Assembly: GCF_002934685.1 (NCBI RefSeq)
Contig: NZ_NKHL01000105.1
Location: 71,643 to 135,642, forward strand
DNA: 64,000 nt
Origin: Pseudomonas bohemica
GTDB lineage: Bacteria; Pseudomonadota; Gammaproteobacteria; Pseudomonadales; Pseudomonadaceae
Reading direction: 5' to 3'
Shown: piece by piece, positions 35,362 to 43,962 of the stretch
Position numbering within the stretch: the first letter of the stretch is position 1
Layout of the letters: each line of letters opens with the position of its first letter
The notes under the pieces: generated by a model
What the model was told of the DNA's origin: nothing
Seen by the model: only the letters and a program-made list of their open reading frames with translations
Databases searched by the model: none
Translations under genes and position numbers: made by a program

Positions 35362-35961
35362 TCAGGCAAGTTCGGCTTGCGGAGCCGACGTATAGGCGTG
35401 GTTCAGCAGCACATTGAACCGCTCGAATGCCGCCACGGCGCCTTTGTCGATTTCGTCCTCCTGCTCCTCGCTGAACGGCAGGTCGTCGAGGATGCTAATG
35501 AAGCGTTTCCAGCCTTCGGCGCGGCCCCCGGCCGGCTCACCCAGGTGACGTGCGCCGAAGTTCTCGCTGAGGTTCAGAGCACAGGCGCGCTTGATCAGAA
35601 ACGCTGCGCCGAGCTTCGAGCCTTCCGAGACGAACAACCATCCCAGCGCTTCGGCGGGCGACGGTTTGTCCACAGCACCGGCCACCGGCTCAGGAATCGC
35701 CGTTTGGAGGTCGTTAAGGTCGGCCTTGGCCTGCTCGGCACGGCAACGCTCGGGCAAGTCGGCGATCAGTTCGATTAGTTGAGGATCGGTGTACAGCGCT
35801 TTGAGTTCTTGTTGAAACAGGTATTGGGCGGTCAGGAACCTGGTATAGCTGGCCAGGGTTTCGAACGGCGCATTGGCCTTGACTGCCTTGTCCAGATGCT
35901 CGTGAGGTGTGTGAGTGATCTGGTTCAGGCGCTGGGATCGACGAATCGGGTCTTGGGGCAT
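35362..35961 (-). CDS. Biliverdin-producing haem oxygenase
   Basis: 199 residues from ATG 35961. The proximal haem ligand is probably His20 in ITHTPHEHLDKAV, and the distal-helix glycines occur in LGWLFVSEGSKLGAAFL. It should open haem to biliverdin, CO and iron, either for iron use (HemO/PigA role) or to supply a bacteriophytochrome (BphO role). No bphP or haem-uptake gene is adjacent, and I found no Fur-box match upstream, so which role applies is open. Confidence 0.85.
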   Translation of the reverse strand: MPQDPIRRSQRLNQITHTPHEHLDKAVKANAPFETLASYTRFLTAQYLFQQELKALYTDPQLIELIADLPERCRAEQAKADLNDLQTAIPEPVAGAVDKPSPAEALGWLFVSEGSKLGAAFLIKRACALNLSENFGARHLGEPAGGRAEGWKRFISILDDLPFSEEQEDEIDKGAVAAFERFNVLLNHAYTSAPQAELA

Positions 35962-36046
35962 GGTGTCTTCCTTGCAAATAGGGCGCTTGTAGACGAGACG
36001 AGTGAGCGGGGACAAAGCGTAAAAGTAGCGAGCAGCGCATACCGTG

Positions 36047-36134
36047 TGTAGGAGCGCGCTTGCCCGCGATTGCGGTGTGTCAGTCGAAAATTACGGGTCT
36101 GACAGAAGGCAAGCGCGGGCAAGCGCGCGCCTGC
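36047..36134. repeat. REP doublet beside the IS256-family element
   Basis: TGTAGGAGCGCGCTTGCCCGCGAT (from 36047) and inverted GCGGGCAAGCGCGCGCCTGC (ending 36134). The IS left end begins 27 bp further on. Confidence 0.85.
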
Positions 36135-36210
36135 GGTTTCAGTGCGCCGACTCCTAGAGAGGGTGTCAGAAATTTTGTGTTCGGGCATAACATGAGCAAG
36201 AGGTGCATGT

Positions 36211-37461
36211 ATGCCAACCAAAAAGAAACCTGCGTTACGCGAGCTACCAAAAATACCTAAAGAGCTGCTCGAGCAGTTCGGCGGCGGGCTGATGACCGCT
36301 GAAGCCATCGAAGACGCCTCTGCGGCGTTCAAGAAGGCGTTGATCGAGCGAGCCCTCAATGCCGAGCTCGGTCATCACCTGGGCTATCCGCCGGGCGCGG
36401 AGCGCCCAGAGGATGAAACCAATCAGCGCAATGGCAAAAGCGGTAAGACGGTTCTGACCGGGGATGGCCCGATCCGGTTGGATATCCCTCGCGACCGGGA
36501 CGGCAGTTTTTCGCCCATTCTGATCCCCAAGCACGAGCGCCGTTACACCGGTTTCGACGACAAGATCATCGCCATGTACGCCCGTGGAATGACGGTGAGA
36601 GAGATCCGTGCGTTTCTGTCCGAGCAGTACGGTACGGACGTGTCACCTGACTTCATCAGCTCTGTCACCGACGAGGTCATGGCAGAGATCGGTGCGTGGC
36701 AACAGCGGCCTCTGGAGCCGATGTATCCGGTGATTTTCTTTGATGCCCTGCGGGTCAAAATTCGCGAAGAGGGGCTGGTTCGCAACAAGGCGATCTACCT
36801 AGCCCTGGGTGTTCTGCCTGACGGGACACGCGATATTCTCGGCATCTGGATCGAAAATACTGAGGGCGCCAAGTTCTGGATGAAGGTGTTCAACGATCTG
36901 AAGACTCGCGGCGTCGAAGACGTATTGATTGCCGTGACCGATGGCCTCAAAGGCATGCCAGAAGCCCTTGGCGCCGTGTTTCCAGACACGACACTGCAGA
37001 CCTGCATCGTTCATCTGATCCGCAACAGCCTTGATTACGCGGCCTGGGATAAGCGTCGCGAGCTGGCCAAGGCGCTCAAGCCGATTTACCAGGCAGTCAC
37101 CGCCGAAGCGGCCGAGCAAGCGCTGGATGCGTTTGGAAGCGGGCCCTGGGGCAAGCAATATCCCACGGTAGTGGCGGCTTGGCGACGGGCTTGGGATCGC
37201 GTGATTCCATTCTTCGTTTTCCCGCCTGCGATCCGAAAAGTGATCTACACGACCAACGCCATCGAGAGCATCAACGCTCAGCTACGAAAGATCATCAAGA
37301 CTCGCGGCCACTTCCCGACCGACGATGCAGCAACCAAACTGATCTGGCTTGGGCTGCGCAATATCACAGCAAACTGGGGCTCTGCGGCCCATGATTGGAA
37401 GAATGCGATGAATCAATTCGCGATTCTGTACGGAGATCGATTTATCAGGCCGACCTGGTAA
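36211..37461 (+). CDS. IS256-family transposase
   Basis: 416 residues, full length for the family. Candidate DDE residues: Asp178 (VIFFDALR), Asp244 (VTDGLKG) and Glu352 (TTNAIESINAQLRK). The family C-x2-H pair (TCIVHLIR, residues 265-268) lies between D and E. No frameshift or early stop is seen, so it may be active. It sits between the haem oxygenase region and the methyltransferase/diiron cassette. Confidence 0.96.
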   Translation: MPTKKKPALRELPKIPKELLEQFGGGLMTAEAIEDASAAFKKALIERALNAELGHHLGYPPGAERPEDETNQRNGKSGKTVLTGDGPIRLDIPRDRDGSFSPILIPKHERRYTGFDDKIIAMYARGMTVREIRAFLSEQYGTDVSPDFISSVTDEVMAEIGAWQQRPLEPMYPVIFFDALRVKIREEGLVRNKAIYLALGVLPDGTRDILGIWIENTEGAKFWMKVFNDLKTRGVEDVLIAVTDGLKGMPEALGAVFPDTTLQTCIVHLIRNSLDYAAWDKRRELAKALKPIYQAVTAEAAEQALDAFGSGPWGKQYPTVVAAWRRAWDRVIPFFVFPPAIRKVIYTTNAIESINAQLRKIIKTRGHFPTDDAATKLIWLGLRNITANWGSAAHDWKNAMNQFAILYGDRFIRPTW

Positions 37462-37465
37462 AAGC

Positions 37466-37489
37466 ACGGCCTGCCTGACGGCAGGCCGT
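37466..37489 (+). terminator. Hairpin after the transposase
   Basis: Perfect 10-bp stem ACGGCCTGCC / GGCAGGCCGT with a TGAC loop, inside the IS. It lacks a T tract. Confidence 0.5.
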
Positions 37490-37588
37490 TACCGGCCCGC
37501 ACACAAAAAATCTGACAGTCCCGGATGTGTATGTGTATCCGAGGGGCGTCGTTACGACAAACCAGCGCCAAATCCGCCTCCAAAAAAT

Positions 37589-38572
37589 TCACCGACTCCG
37601 CGTAACCGTCAAAACCACCGCCGCAATCCGATCCGCGCTTTCATAAGGCGCCGCTTCCAGCTCCTCACCAAAAACATCCGGATCCATCTCCCGATACGTC
37701 CACGCCAACTCCGGCGTGTCGACCACTGCCCGAGCCTGGTCCAGAAAAAGATCGACCCCCTCAACCGATGGCGCGCCGGTATACAGCACCAGACTCCCGC
37801 CCACCGTCAGCCGCTCCACCGCTTGCTTGAGGATCCGCACCGAAAGCTCAGAGCCCAATTGCTCCCCGCCGTGACGATAGGCCCGCTGCTGGGTGTCCTG
37901 CATGTATGGAGGATTCGCAACAATCAGATCGAACTCACCCGAAGTGCCCGCCAGAATGTCACTGTGGTACGCCGAAACATTCTCCACCCCCGCCAGCGTC
38001 GCATTGATCGTCGTGAACCTGAGTGCCGTCGGATTGATATCCACCGCCAACACCTGCGCATCACGCCTGGCCCTGGCAATCAGGATGGCACCGACCCCGC
38101 TGCCACATCCGATGTCCACCGCTGTGCGGACCGGATGGCTGGAGGTGCGAAGATGTTCCTCGATCGCCTGAGCGAAGCGATACGTGTCCGGGCCGAAAAA
38201 CACCGAATCATTGGCCACCGTGGGAAAGCTGGAATGCACGAACAACAGATCATCCAGGGTGGACCAGCGTACGTCGCTGACCCATAGCCCGGCATGGGCG
38301 CGCAACACGCCGCTGTCCAGCAACGCCTGCAGTTCCGACTCCGGCAGCAGCTCGCTCTCGAACGGCCGACTCCAGCCAAAAATATCCCGCAGGCTTCGCG
38401 CTTTGCGATTTTCCTCACGCTGGTTGACCCGTTGATGAGTCAACGGCGTCACCGTCACGAATCGGTACTGCTCGGCGTTCAAATGCTGACCCAACCGCAG
38501 CAGGGCCAGATCGTGATCGGCATCCGCGGATACGTCAGGCGGAGTCGGGTCCAGGGAGTTGAGGTTATTCAT
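37589..38572 (-). CDS. Class I SAM methyltransferase with NPPY motif
   Basis: 327 residues from ATG 38572. N-terminal ~150 residues are a distinct domain, followed by SAM motif I DIGCGSGVG (153-161), AVDIN, and NPPY (220-223). NPPY marks methylation of a planar amide or amino nitrogen (HemK/PrmC, RsmC-like). The HGGEQLGSELSVRILKQAV segment recalls PrmB/PrmC relatives. It begins 4 bp after the stop of the haem-oxygenase-fold gene, so the two form one operon. Substrate unknown. Confidence 0.85.
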   Translation of the reverse strand: MNNLNSLDPTPPDVSADADHDLALLRLGQHLNAEQYRFVTVTPLTHQRVNQREENRKARSLRDIFGWSRPFESELLPESELQALLDSGVLRAHAGLWVSDVRWSTLDDLLFVHSSFPTVANDSVFFGPDTYRFAQAIEEHLRTSSHPVRTAVDIGCGSGVGAILIARARRDAQVLAVDINPTALRFTTINATLAGVENVSAYHSDILAGTSGEFDLIVANPPYMQDTQQRAYRHGGEQLGSELSVRILKQAVERLTVGGSLVLYTGAPSVEGVDLFLDQARAVVDTPELAWTYREMDPDVFGEELEAAPYESADRIAAVVLTVTRSR

Positions 38573-38576
38573 CGTG

Positions 38577-39950
38577 TCAGTATCCAGGGGAAAGTCGCTG
38601 TGCGTAGGTTCGAGTAGCACTCAAGCCTTCCGGCGTGGAATGAGAGGCGGGCGCCATCAGCGCAATGAGGTCGTCAACCGTGCGCGAAGCGCTTTCACGG
38701 TCCGGTTCTCCATGCGCACGGGAAGCATCGACGGCCGTGAGATTCGCGGTTTTACGAAATCGCGCTCGAAACGGGTTTGCCTGACGCGACGATTCACCCG
38801 GCATCCAGTCACCCGCTATCCAGTCGCTCAGCAATTGCATTTCATAACCACTGAACACCCCAAACATGACCGCACCGGCGCCATTGATGAGTTGCCAGAA
38901 GCGACTCTGCGCAGGGTCCTGGTGACGCTTGATCCAGCCGCGATTTTCCAGCGCGGCGAGCAGCTGTCGGCTTTGCCCTGGCGTGCCCAGCCATTCATTG
39001 ATCGTGCGGCCTTCAAGCCGGCAGTAGTCGGAGTGCATGTGCTGGCCGAAGGTACTCTTGTTCTCAAGCATCCTGACCACCTCCCGCTCGAGATCGAACT
39101 CACCGACCACATCATTGGAGCTCAGGCCCAGATCATTGAGCAGATAACCGGCGCGCAGACGTCGCAGGAAATCGCTGCGCGAGTCGTCGCTGGGCAGCAT
39201 ATTCATCACTGCCGCGACGGCTTTTTGCGCGTGGCCGGTGCTGGCGTTATCGACCGTCACGTGCAGCGTGAAGTAATAAGGATCGATACCCAGTTCGCTG
39301 AGCTCGAAGGCGGTGATCAGCAGATGCAGCGGCAATTGCTCGTAGCCCAGGTTGTAGCCGATGACCTCAGGCAGGAATTCGTCAGACAAATGTCCCAGCG
39401 CCAACTGGATAGCGCCTTGCAGATACAGGTCATCCTCGAGCGGCGCATTGGGCGCGCAGTCGTGTTCGGTCAGCAGATTGCGATACAGCAGCACATGATT
39501 GAGCGCCGGGTCGCCGTCCCCCAACTCCTCAAGATAAGTGCGGATCAAACCGTGGTATCTCCAATCATCGGCATGGCGGACCGCGCCGTACAGCCATGCT
39601 CCGTCTACCAGCTTGCTTGGGGCGACGTGCTGGAGGAAATACAACGCGTGAGCCTTGTTGCTGAAAAAACGTCGGTCGCCGCCCGCATGCCGTTCCTCCA
39701 GGTAGGTGCGATAGCGTTCAGCGACGGACTGGCTGTTGCTGGCCACCCATGCGGTCAGTTCGGCCACGTCTTGAGGAAGATTTGACGGCAGGGCCTTGGC
39801 GATTTCCAGTTGCTGATGGAGAAAGTCACGGGCGCGCTGGTGATCGCTTTCGGCGGGAGCATGAAGCAACGCTGAATAGAGCGAGAAGTTCGTATCTGAT
39901 GTGGTGTGTGTAACGGCAGATGGCTGGGAAAGCCGCTGTAAGGATGTCAT
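38577..39950 (-). CDS. Haem-oxygenase-fold, putative diiron (HDO) enzyme
   Basis: 457 residues, about twice a minimal HDO. The central part has two metal-ligand clusters: EELGDGDPALNH (Glu142, His152), then GYNLGYE (Glu204) and LHVTVDNASTGH (His230, Asp234, His240). These fit the iron-containing redox enzyme family (UndA, SznF and BesC fold), which performs C-H or N oxidation and C-C cleavage. An N-terminal ~110-residue and a C-terminal ~200-residue region are extra. First gene of a two-gene operon. Reaction unknown. Confidence 0.78.
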   Translation of the reverse strand: MTSLQRLSQPSAVTHTTSDTNFSLYSALLHAPAESDHQRARDFLHQQLEIAKALPSNLPQDVAELTAWVASNSQSVAERYRTYLEERHAGGDRRFFSNKAHALYFLQHVAPSKLVDGAWLYGAVRHADDWRYHGLIRTYLEELGDGDPALNHVLLYRNLLTEHDCAPNAPLEDDLYLQGAIQLALGHLSDEFLPEVIGYNLGYEQLPLHLLITAFELSELGIDPYYFTLHVTVDNASTGHAQKAVAAVMNMLPSDDSRSDFLRRLRAGYLLNDLGLSSNDVVGEFDLEREVVRMLENKSTFGQHMHSDYCRLEGRTINEWLGTPGQSRQLLAALENRGWIKRHQDPAQSRFWQLINGAGAVMFGVFSGYEMQLLSDWIAGDWMPGESSRQANPFRARFRKTANLTAVDASRAHGEPDRESASRTVDDLIALMAPASHSTPEGLSATRTYAQRLSPGY

Positions 39951-40267
39951 GTGAAAACCTGCTGACGTTCTTGGTATGTACGTCAGAGAGGGGCATTTAC
40001 GGATAATTCAAAAGACTTGTGCAGCGATGGATGAGCGACCGGTCAGGAATGAATCGACGTTGTTGTTTGGTATTGGCAAGTGCAATCGGGTCGCAAATCA
40101 TGCCGGGAGGTGGTTTTACCATCTGTCGTTGAGTCGTATCGATCCGCTGAACGATGGCAAATCGGCAGTAGTCACTTGCAATGTGTCCAGTCGAAAACGC
40201 GCGGAACAGCGCCGCCGACGGGCAGATCAACCCGTGACCTATGGCTGATTCCAGCGGAGATAACCTG
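39951..40267. other. Divergent region between the diiron gene and the catalase-like gene
   Basis: 317 bp without a credible gene. It must hold both promoters. I could not identify either, nor any repeat. Confidence 0.4.
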
Positions 40268-41383
40268 ATGAGTGACTTACCTGTAACGCGCCTGGCCGTG
40301 GTGCCTTTGCCTTTTGAGCAGTCGTTTGAAGTGATTCCCGAGGACGAGGCTCAAACCAGCAAAGAACTGGCCGAGACGCTGCATTCGATCCTGGAAACTA
40401 CCTTCAAGGACGAGGGGCACGCCAACCGCAGTGTTCATGCAAAAGCCCATGGCTTGCTCCGTGGCCGGATCACGGTTCTCGAGAACCTGGCGCCGCAGCT
40501 CGCCCAGGGCGCTTTCGCCAAACCGGGCACCCTGCCGGTGGTCATGCGTTTTTCCACCAACCCTGGCGACATCCTCGATGACAAGGTTTCTACCCCACGG
40601 GGCCTGGCGCTGAAGATCGTCGGCGTCGAAGGACCGCGTCTGCCGGGTTCCGAGAGTGACGTGACGCAGGACTTCGTGATGCAAAACGCCAAGGCGTTCA
40701 CCGCGGCAGATCCCAAGGCGTTCCTGAAAACATTGAAGCTGCTGGCGAAAACCACTGACAAGGCAGCGGGGATGAAGAAGGCGTTCTCTGCGCTATTGCG
40801 CGGCGTCGAGTCGACCATCGAGGCAATGGGCGGCGAGAGCGGTACCCTGAAGAGTCTGGGCGGCCACCCGCAAACCCATATTCTTGGCGAGACGTTCTAC
40901 AGCGTGGTGCCGTTTCTCTATGGCCCTTATTACGCCAAATTGGCGGTGGTCCCGGTTGCCGAATCGTTGACTGCGCTGACCGATAAACATGTGGATTTCG
41001 AGGGTAATCCGGACGGTTTGCGCAAGGCGGTAAACGACTATTTCGCCCAGCACGGCGGGGTTTGGGAGGTGCGTATCCAGCTGGCTTCGGATCTGGACAA
41101 AATGCCGATCGAAGATGCTTCGGTCGTCTGGCCCGAAGACCTGAGTCCTTACGTCAGTGTCGCCCGCATCGAAGTTGATCCGCAGCCAGCCTGGAGTCCT
41201 GAAAGCGTTCGGGAGATCGACGACGGCATGGCATTCAGCCCGTGGCATGGCCTGCAGGCGCACCGTCCGCTGGGCGGGGTGATGCGGGTGCGTAAGCCGT
41301 CGTACGAGATGTCGTCGGGCTTTCGCGCCGAGCACAATGGTTGCCCGATGCACGAACCACGCCCTACCCAGGGTCAACGCTGA
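40268..41383 (+). CDS. Catalase-like haem protein (y4iL type)
   Basis: 371 residues from ATG 40268. N-terminal half matches the catalase fold: SVHAKAHGLLRG (probable distal His) and PVVMRFSTNPGDILDD...TPRGLALKIVG. The usual proximal-Tyr motif (R-x-F-x-Y) is not recognisable, so catalase activity is uncertain. Members of this branch (y4iL-like) may act as peroxidase-like proteins. No signal peptide. It is separated by 26 bp from the YdeP-like gene. Confidence 0.8.
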   Translation: MSDLPVTRLAVVPLPFEQSFEVIPEDEAQTSKELAETLHSILETTFKDEGHANRSVHAKAHGLLRGRITVLENLAPQLAQGAFAKPGTLPVVMRFSTNPGDILDDKVSTPRGLALKIVGVEGPRLPGSESDVTQDFVMQNAKAFTAADPKAFLKTLKLLAKTTDKAAGMKKAFSALLRGVESTIEAMGGESGTLKSLGGHPQTHILGETFYSVVPFLYGPYYAKLAVVPVAESLTALTDKHVDFEGNPDGLRKAVNDYFAQHGGVWEVRIQLASDLDKMPIEDASVVWPEDLSPYVSVARIEVDPQPAWSPESVREIDDGMAFSPWHGLQAHRPLGGVMRVRKPSYEMSSGFRAEHNGCPMHEPRPTQGQR

Positions 41384-41409
41384 GTCCAGCCTTCGGGCGA
41401 GGTTACACC

Positions 41410-43752
41410 ATGCAGCTTCTACACCCCGTTGCGCATTTCAGGCCCTATTCCTCCGCGTCCGGAGGGTGGGGTTCGGCCCATTCGGTGATGAATATCCTTT
41501 GGCGTGAACAGGCTTATCGCAAGGCGCCCATCGCATTGTTCCGCCAGAACAAGCCCAAGGGTTTTGCCTGTGTCAGCTGTGCCTGGGCCAAGCCGGGCAA
41601 CCCTCACGCGCTGGAGTTCTGCGAGAACGGTGCCAAGGCCACGGCCTGGGAATTGACCTCGCTGCGGACCGGGCCGGATTTCTTCGAAAAGCACTCGCTC
41701 ACTGAGTTGCGGAACTGGGAAGATTACGATCTTGAGCAACATGGACGTCTGACGCATCCGCTGCGTTACGACCCGGCAACCGATCGCTACCAGACCACCA
41801 CCTGGGAGGAGGCGTACGCGCAAATTGGTGCGCAGTTGCGTCAGCTGGAGCCGGATCAGACGGTGTTCTATGCGTCTGGACGTGCGTCGCTGGAAGCATC
41901 GTTCATGTACCAGTTGTTCGCCCGTGCCTATGGCACCAACAACCTGCCCGACAGCTCGAACATGTGCCACGAGAGCACCTCTGTCGGGCTGCAAGAAAGC
42001 ATCGGCGTGCCGGTGGGTACGGTCACCCTGGCCGACTTCGAGCACACCGACTGCATCTTTTTCTTCGGCCAGAACGTGGGCAGCAACAGCCCACGAATGC
42101 TGCACCCGCTGCAAGAGGTGCGCAAAAAAGGGGTGCCGATCATCACCTTCAACCCGATTCGCGAACGCGGACTGGAGCGCTTCGTCAATCCACAGTCGCC
42201 GCGTGAAATGCTCGGGCCGGAGTCTACGATCATCAGTACGCAATACCACCAGGTGGCCATTGGCGGCGATACGGCGGCGGTGATGGGCATGGCCAAGGCG
42301 TTGCTGGAAATGGATCGGGCGGCCGGCGGCACTGTGCTCGATCACGGGTTTATCGCCGAGCACACCGATGGCTTTGAGGCGTTCATTGCTGAAGTGAACC
42401 GCCATAGCTGGGAGGAGCTTGAAAGGCGCTCAGGCCTCGGTCGCAACGCGCTGGAGGCGGCAGCGACGGTCTACGCCCGCAGTGAGCGGGTGATGGTGAT
42501 CTACGGCATGGGCATGACTCAGCATCGCCACGGCGTGGAGAACGTGCAGATGCTGGTCAATCTTCTGCTGCTGCGCGGCAACATTGGCAAGCTGGGCGCA
42601 GGCATCTGCCCGGTGCGCGGCCACTCCAACGTGCAGGGCCAGCGCACGGTGGGTATTACCGAAGACCCGGCCAAGGTACCCAAGGACAAGATCGAATCGT
42701 TGTTCGGCTTCAAGGTGCCGCAACGCAAAGGGCTGGCCACGGTCGACGCCTGCATGGGCATTCTCGATGGCAGCGTCAAAGCCTTCATCGGCCTGGGCGG
42801 AAACTTTCTGCGCGCAGTCCCCGACACCGATCGCATGGAACCTGCATGGTCGCGCCTCGAACTCAATGTTCAGGTCGCCACCAAGCTTAATCGCACCCAC
42901 CTGATACCTGGCCAGCGTGCGTGGTTGTTGCCGTGTCTGGGGCGTATCGAGATGGATGTGCAGGACGGTGTCGAGCAGGTCTATAGCACCGAGGACAGCA
43001 CGGGTTGCATCCACGCCTGGCAGGGCAGAAGTGAGCCGGGTGGCGAACAGCTGCGCGCGGAGGTCGCGATCATCGCCGGGCTGGCGCAGGCGACTCTCGA
43101 CGGTCGGGAACAGATTCCCTGGGAAGAATGGCGTCGGGATTACGCGAAGATTCGTGCGGCGATTGCTCAGGTTTATCCGGAAATCTTTCATGACATGGAG
43201 TCGCGAATGTGGGAGCACGGTGGCTTTCATCGGCCGATCCCCGCTGCACAGCGGCAGTGGAAAACCGAAACCGGCACGGCGCGTTTCGTCTCGCCTCGCA
43301 GCCTCGATGAAAATGACGATGTATCTTCGGGCTTCGGGGCGCGTGATGTCATTCAGTTGATGACCCTGCGCAGCAACGATCAATTCAACACCACGATTTA
43401 CGGCTATGACGACCGTTTTCGCGGCGTGCACGGGACGCGCAGCGTGGTGTTCATGAACCGCAATGACGTGGTGCGGTTGGGGTTCGCGCCTGGGGATTGG
43501 GTGACATTGCGCACGGCCATCGAGCCTGAAGTGCTCAGGGAAGTCGGGCCAATGCAAATCATCGCCTACGACATCCCGACCGGTTGCGCGGCCGCTTATT
43601 ACCCCGAGTGCAATCCCCTCGTTCCGCTCTGGCACCACGCCGAGCGCAGCAAAGTGCCAGCTGCCAAGTCAGTGCCGGTCACCCTGCACAAGGCCCAGGC
43701 CGATGCACATACGCAAGAGCGAGCGCTGCCGAGGAAGGATCAGGTGGTGTAG
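41410..43752 (+). CDS. FdhF/YdeP-family molybdopterin oxidoreductase
   Basis: 780 residues from ATG 41410. Molybdopterin-guanine-dinucleotide enzyme of the FdhF/YdeP branch. A cysteine set in GFACVSCAWAKPGN...EFCENGA may hold one Fe-S cluster. Core segments include FYASGRASLEASFMYQLF, FGQNVGSNSPRM and the C-terminal cofactor domain VFMNRNDVVRLGF. E. coli YdeP is linked to acid resistance; substrate unknown. Adjacent to a catalase-like gene, probably one operon. Confidence 0.85.
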   Translation: MQLLHPVAHFRPYSSASGGWGSAHSVMNILWREQAYRKAPIALFRQNKPKGFACVSCAWAKPGNPHALEFCENGAKATAWELTSLRTGPDFFEKHSLTELRNWEDYDLEQHGRLTHPLRYDPATDRYQTTTWEEAYAQIGAQLRQLEPDQTVFYASGRASLEASFMYQLFARAYGTNNLPDSSNMCHESTSVGLQESIGVPVGTVTLADFEHTDCIFFFGQNVGSNSPRMLHPLQEVRKKGVPIITFNPIRERGLERFVNPQSPREMLGPESTIISTQYHQVAIGGDTAAVMGMAKALLEMDRAAGGTVLDHGFIAEHTDGFEAFIAEVNRHSWEELERRSGLGRNALEAAATVYARSERVMVIYGMGMTQHRHGVENVQMLVNLLLLRGNIGKLGAGICPVRGHSNVQGQRTVGITEDPAKVPKDKIESLFGFKVPQRKGLATVDACMGILDGSVKAFIGLGGNFLRAVPDTDRMEPAWSRLELNVQVATKLNRTHLIPGQRAWLLPCLGRIEMDVQDGVEQVYSTEDSTGCIHAWQGRSEPGGEQLRAEVAIIAGLAQATLDGREQIPWEEWRRDYAKIRAAIAQVYPEIFHDMESRMWEHGGFHRPIPAAQRQWKTETGTARFVSPRSLDENDDVSSGFGARDVIQLMTLRSNDQFNTTIYGYDDRFRGVHGTRSVVFMNRNDVVRLGFAPGDWVTLRTAIEPEVLREVGPMQIIAYDIPTGCAAAYYPECNPLVPLWHHAERSKVPAAKSVPVTLHKAQADAHTQERALPRKDQVV

Positions 43753-43864
43753 TCAGCAAAAGTGTCAAGGCCATTCATTGTCTGCTTGGCCCACCGCCCG
43801 AAAACGGCAGCAGCCTGCCGCAGGCGTCGGAGTAGGTCAGTTGCGATGAGTGTTCCCGACATTG

Positions 43865-43901
43865 CGTTCGCTGCCGTCGTAACCTGCAGCGTCTGCAACA
43901 G
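43865..43901 (-). repeat. REP unit, RAYT-associated class (degenerate)
   Basis: Reads TTCGCTGCCGTCGTAACCTGCAGCGTCTGCAACAGG on the plus strand, an inverted and diverged copy of the class at 48.1, 48.8 and 49.1 kb. The surrounding 210 bp (43753-43962) holds no other feature. Confidence 0.6.
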
Positions 43902-43962
43902 GTTCGGCGGCGTACCCGATGGCCGAATTGGGATTGACGCCAGGCGCCCTGAACCGCCTCCG

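Larger units (their letters stand above)
36161..37520 (+). mobile_element. IS256-family insertion sequence, intact
   Basis: About 1.36 kb. Left end GGGTGTCAGAAATTTTGTGT (36161-36180) is an imperfect inverted match of right end ACACAAAAAATCTGACAGTC (37501-37520). One full transposase lies between them. No 8-bp target duplication is visible: flanks are CCTAGAGA and CCGGATGT. Confidence 0.88.

Noticed and set aside
35962..36046. Fur box upstream of the haem oxygenase gene
   Set aside because: No stretch approaches the GATAATGATAATCATTATC repeat. The region is not A/T-rich enough.
36153..37528. Target-site duplication of the IS256-family element
   Set aside because: The 8-bp flanks differ for the end positions I can defend, and shifting by one or two bases does not help.
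39976..40248. Short frames between the diiron and catalase-like genes
   Set aside because: No RBS, basic low-complexity products, and mutually overlapping frames on both strands.
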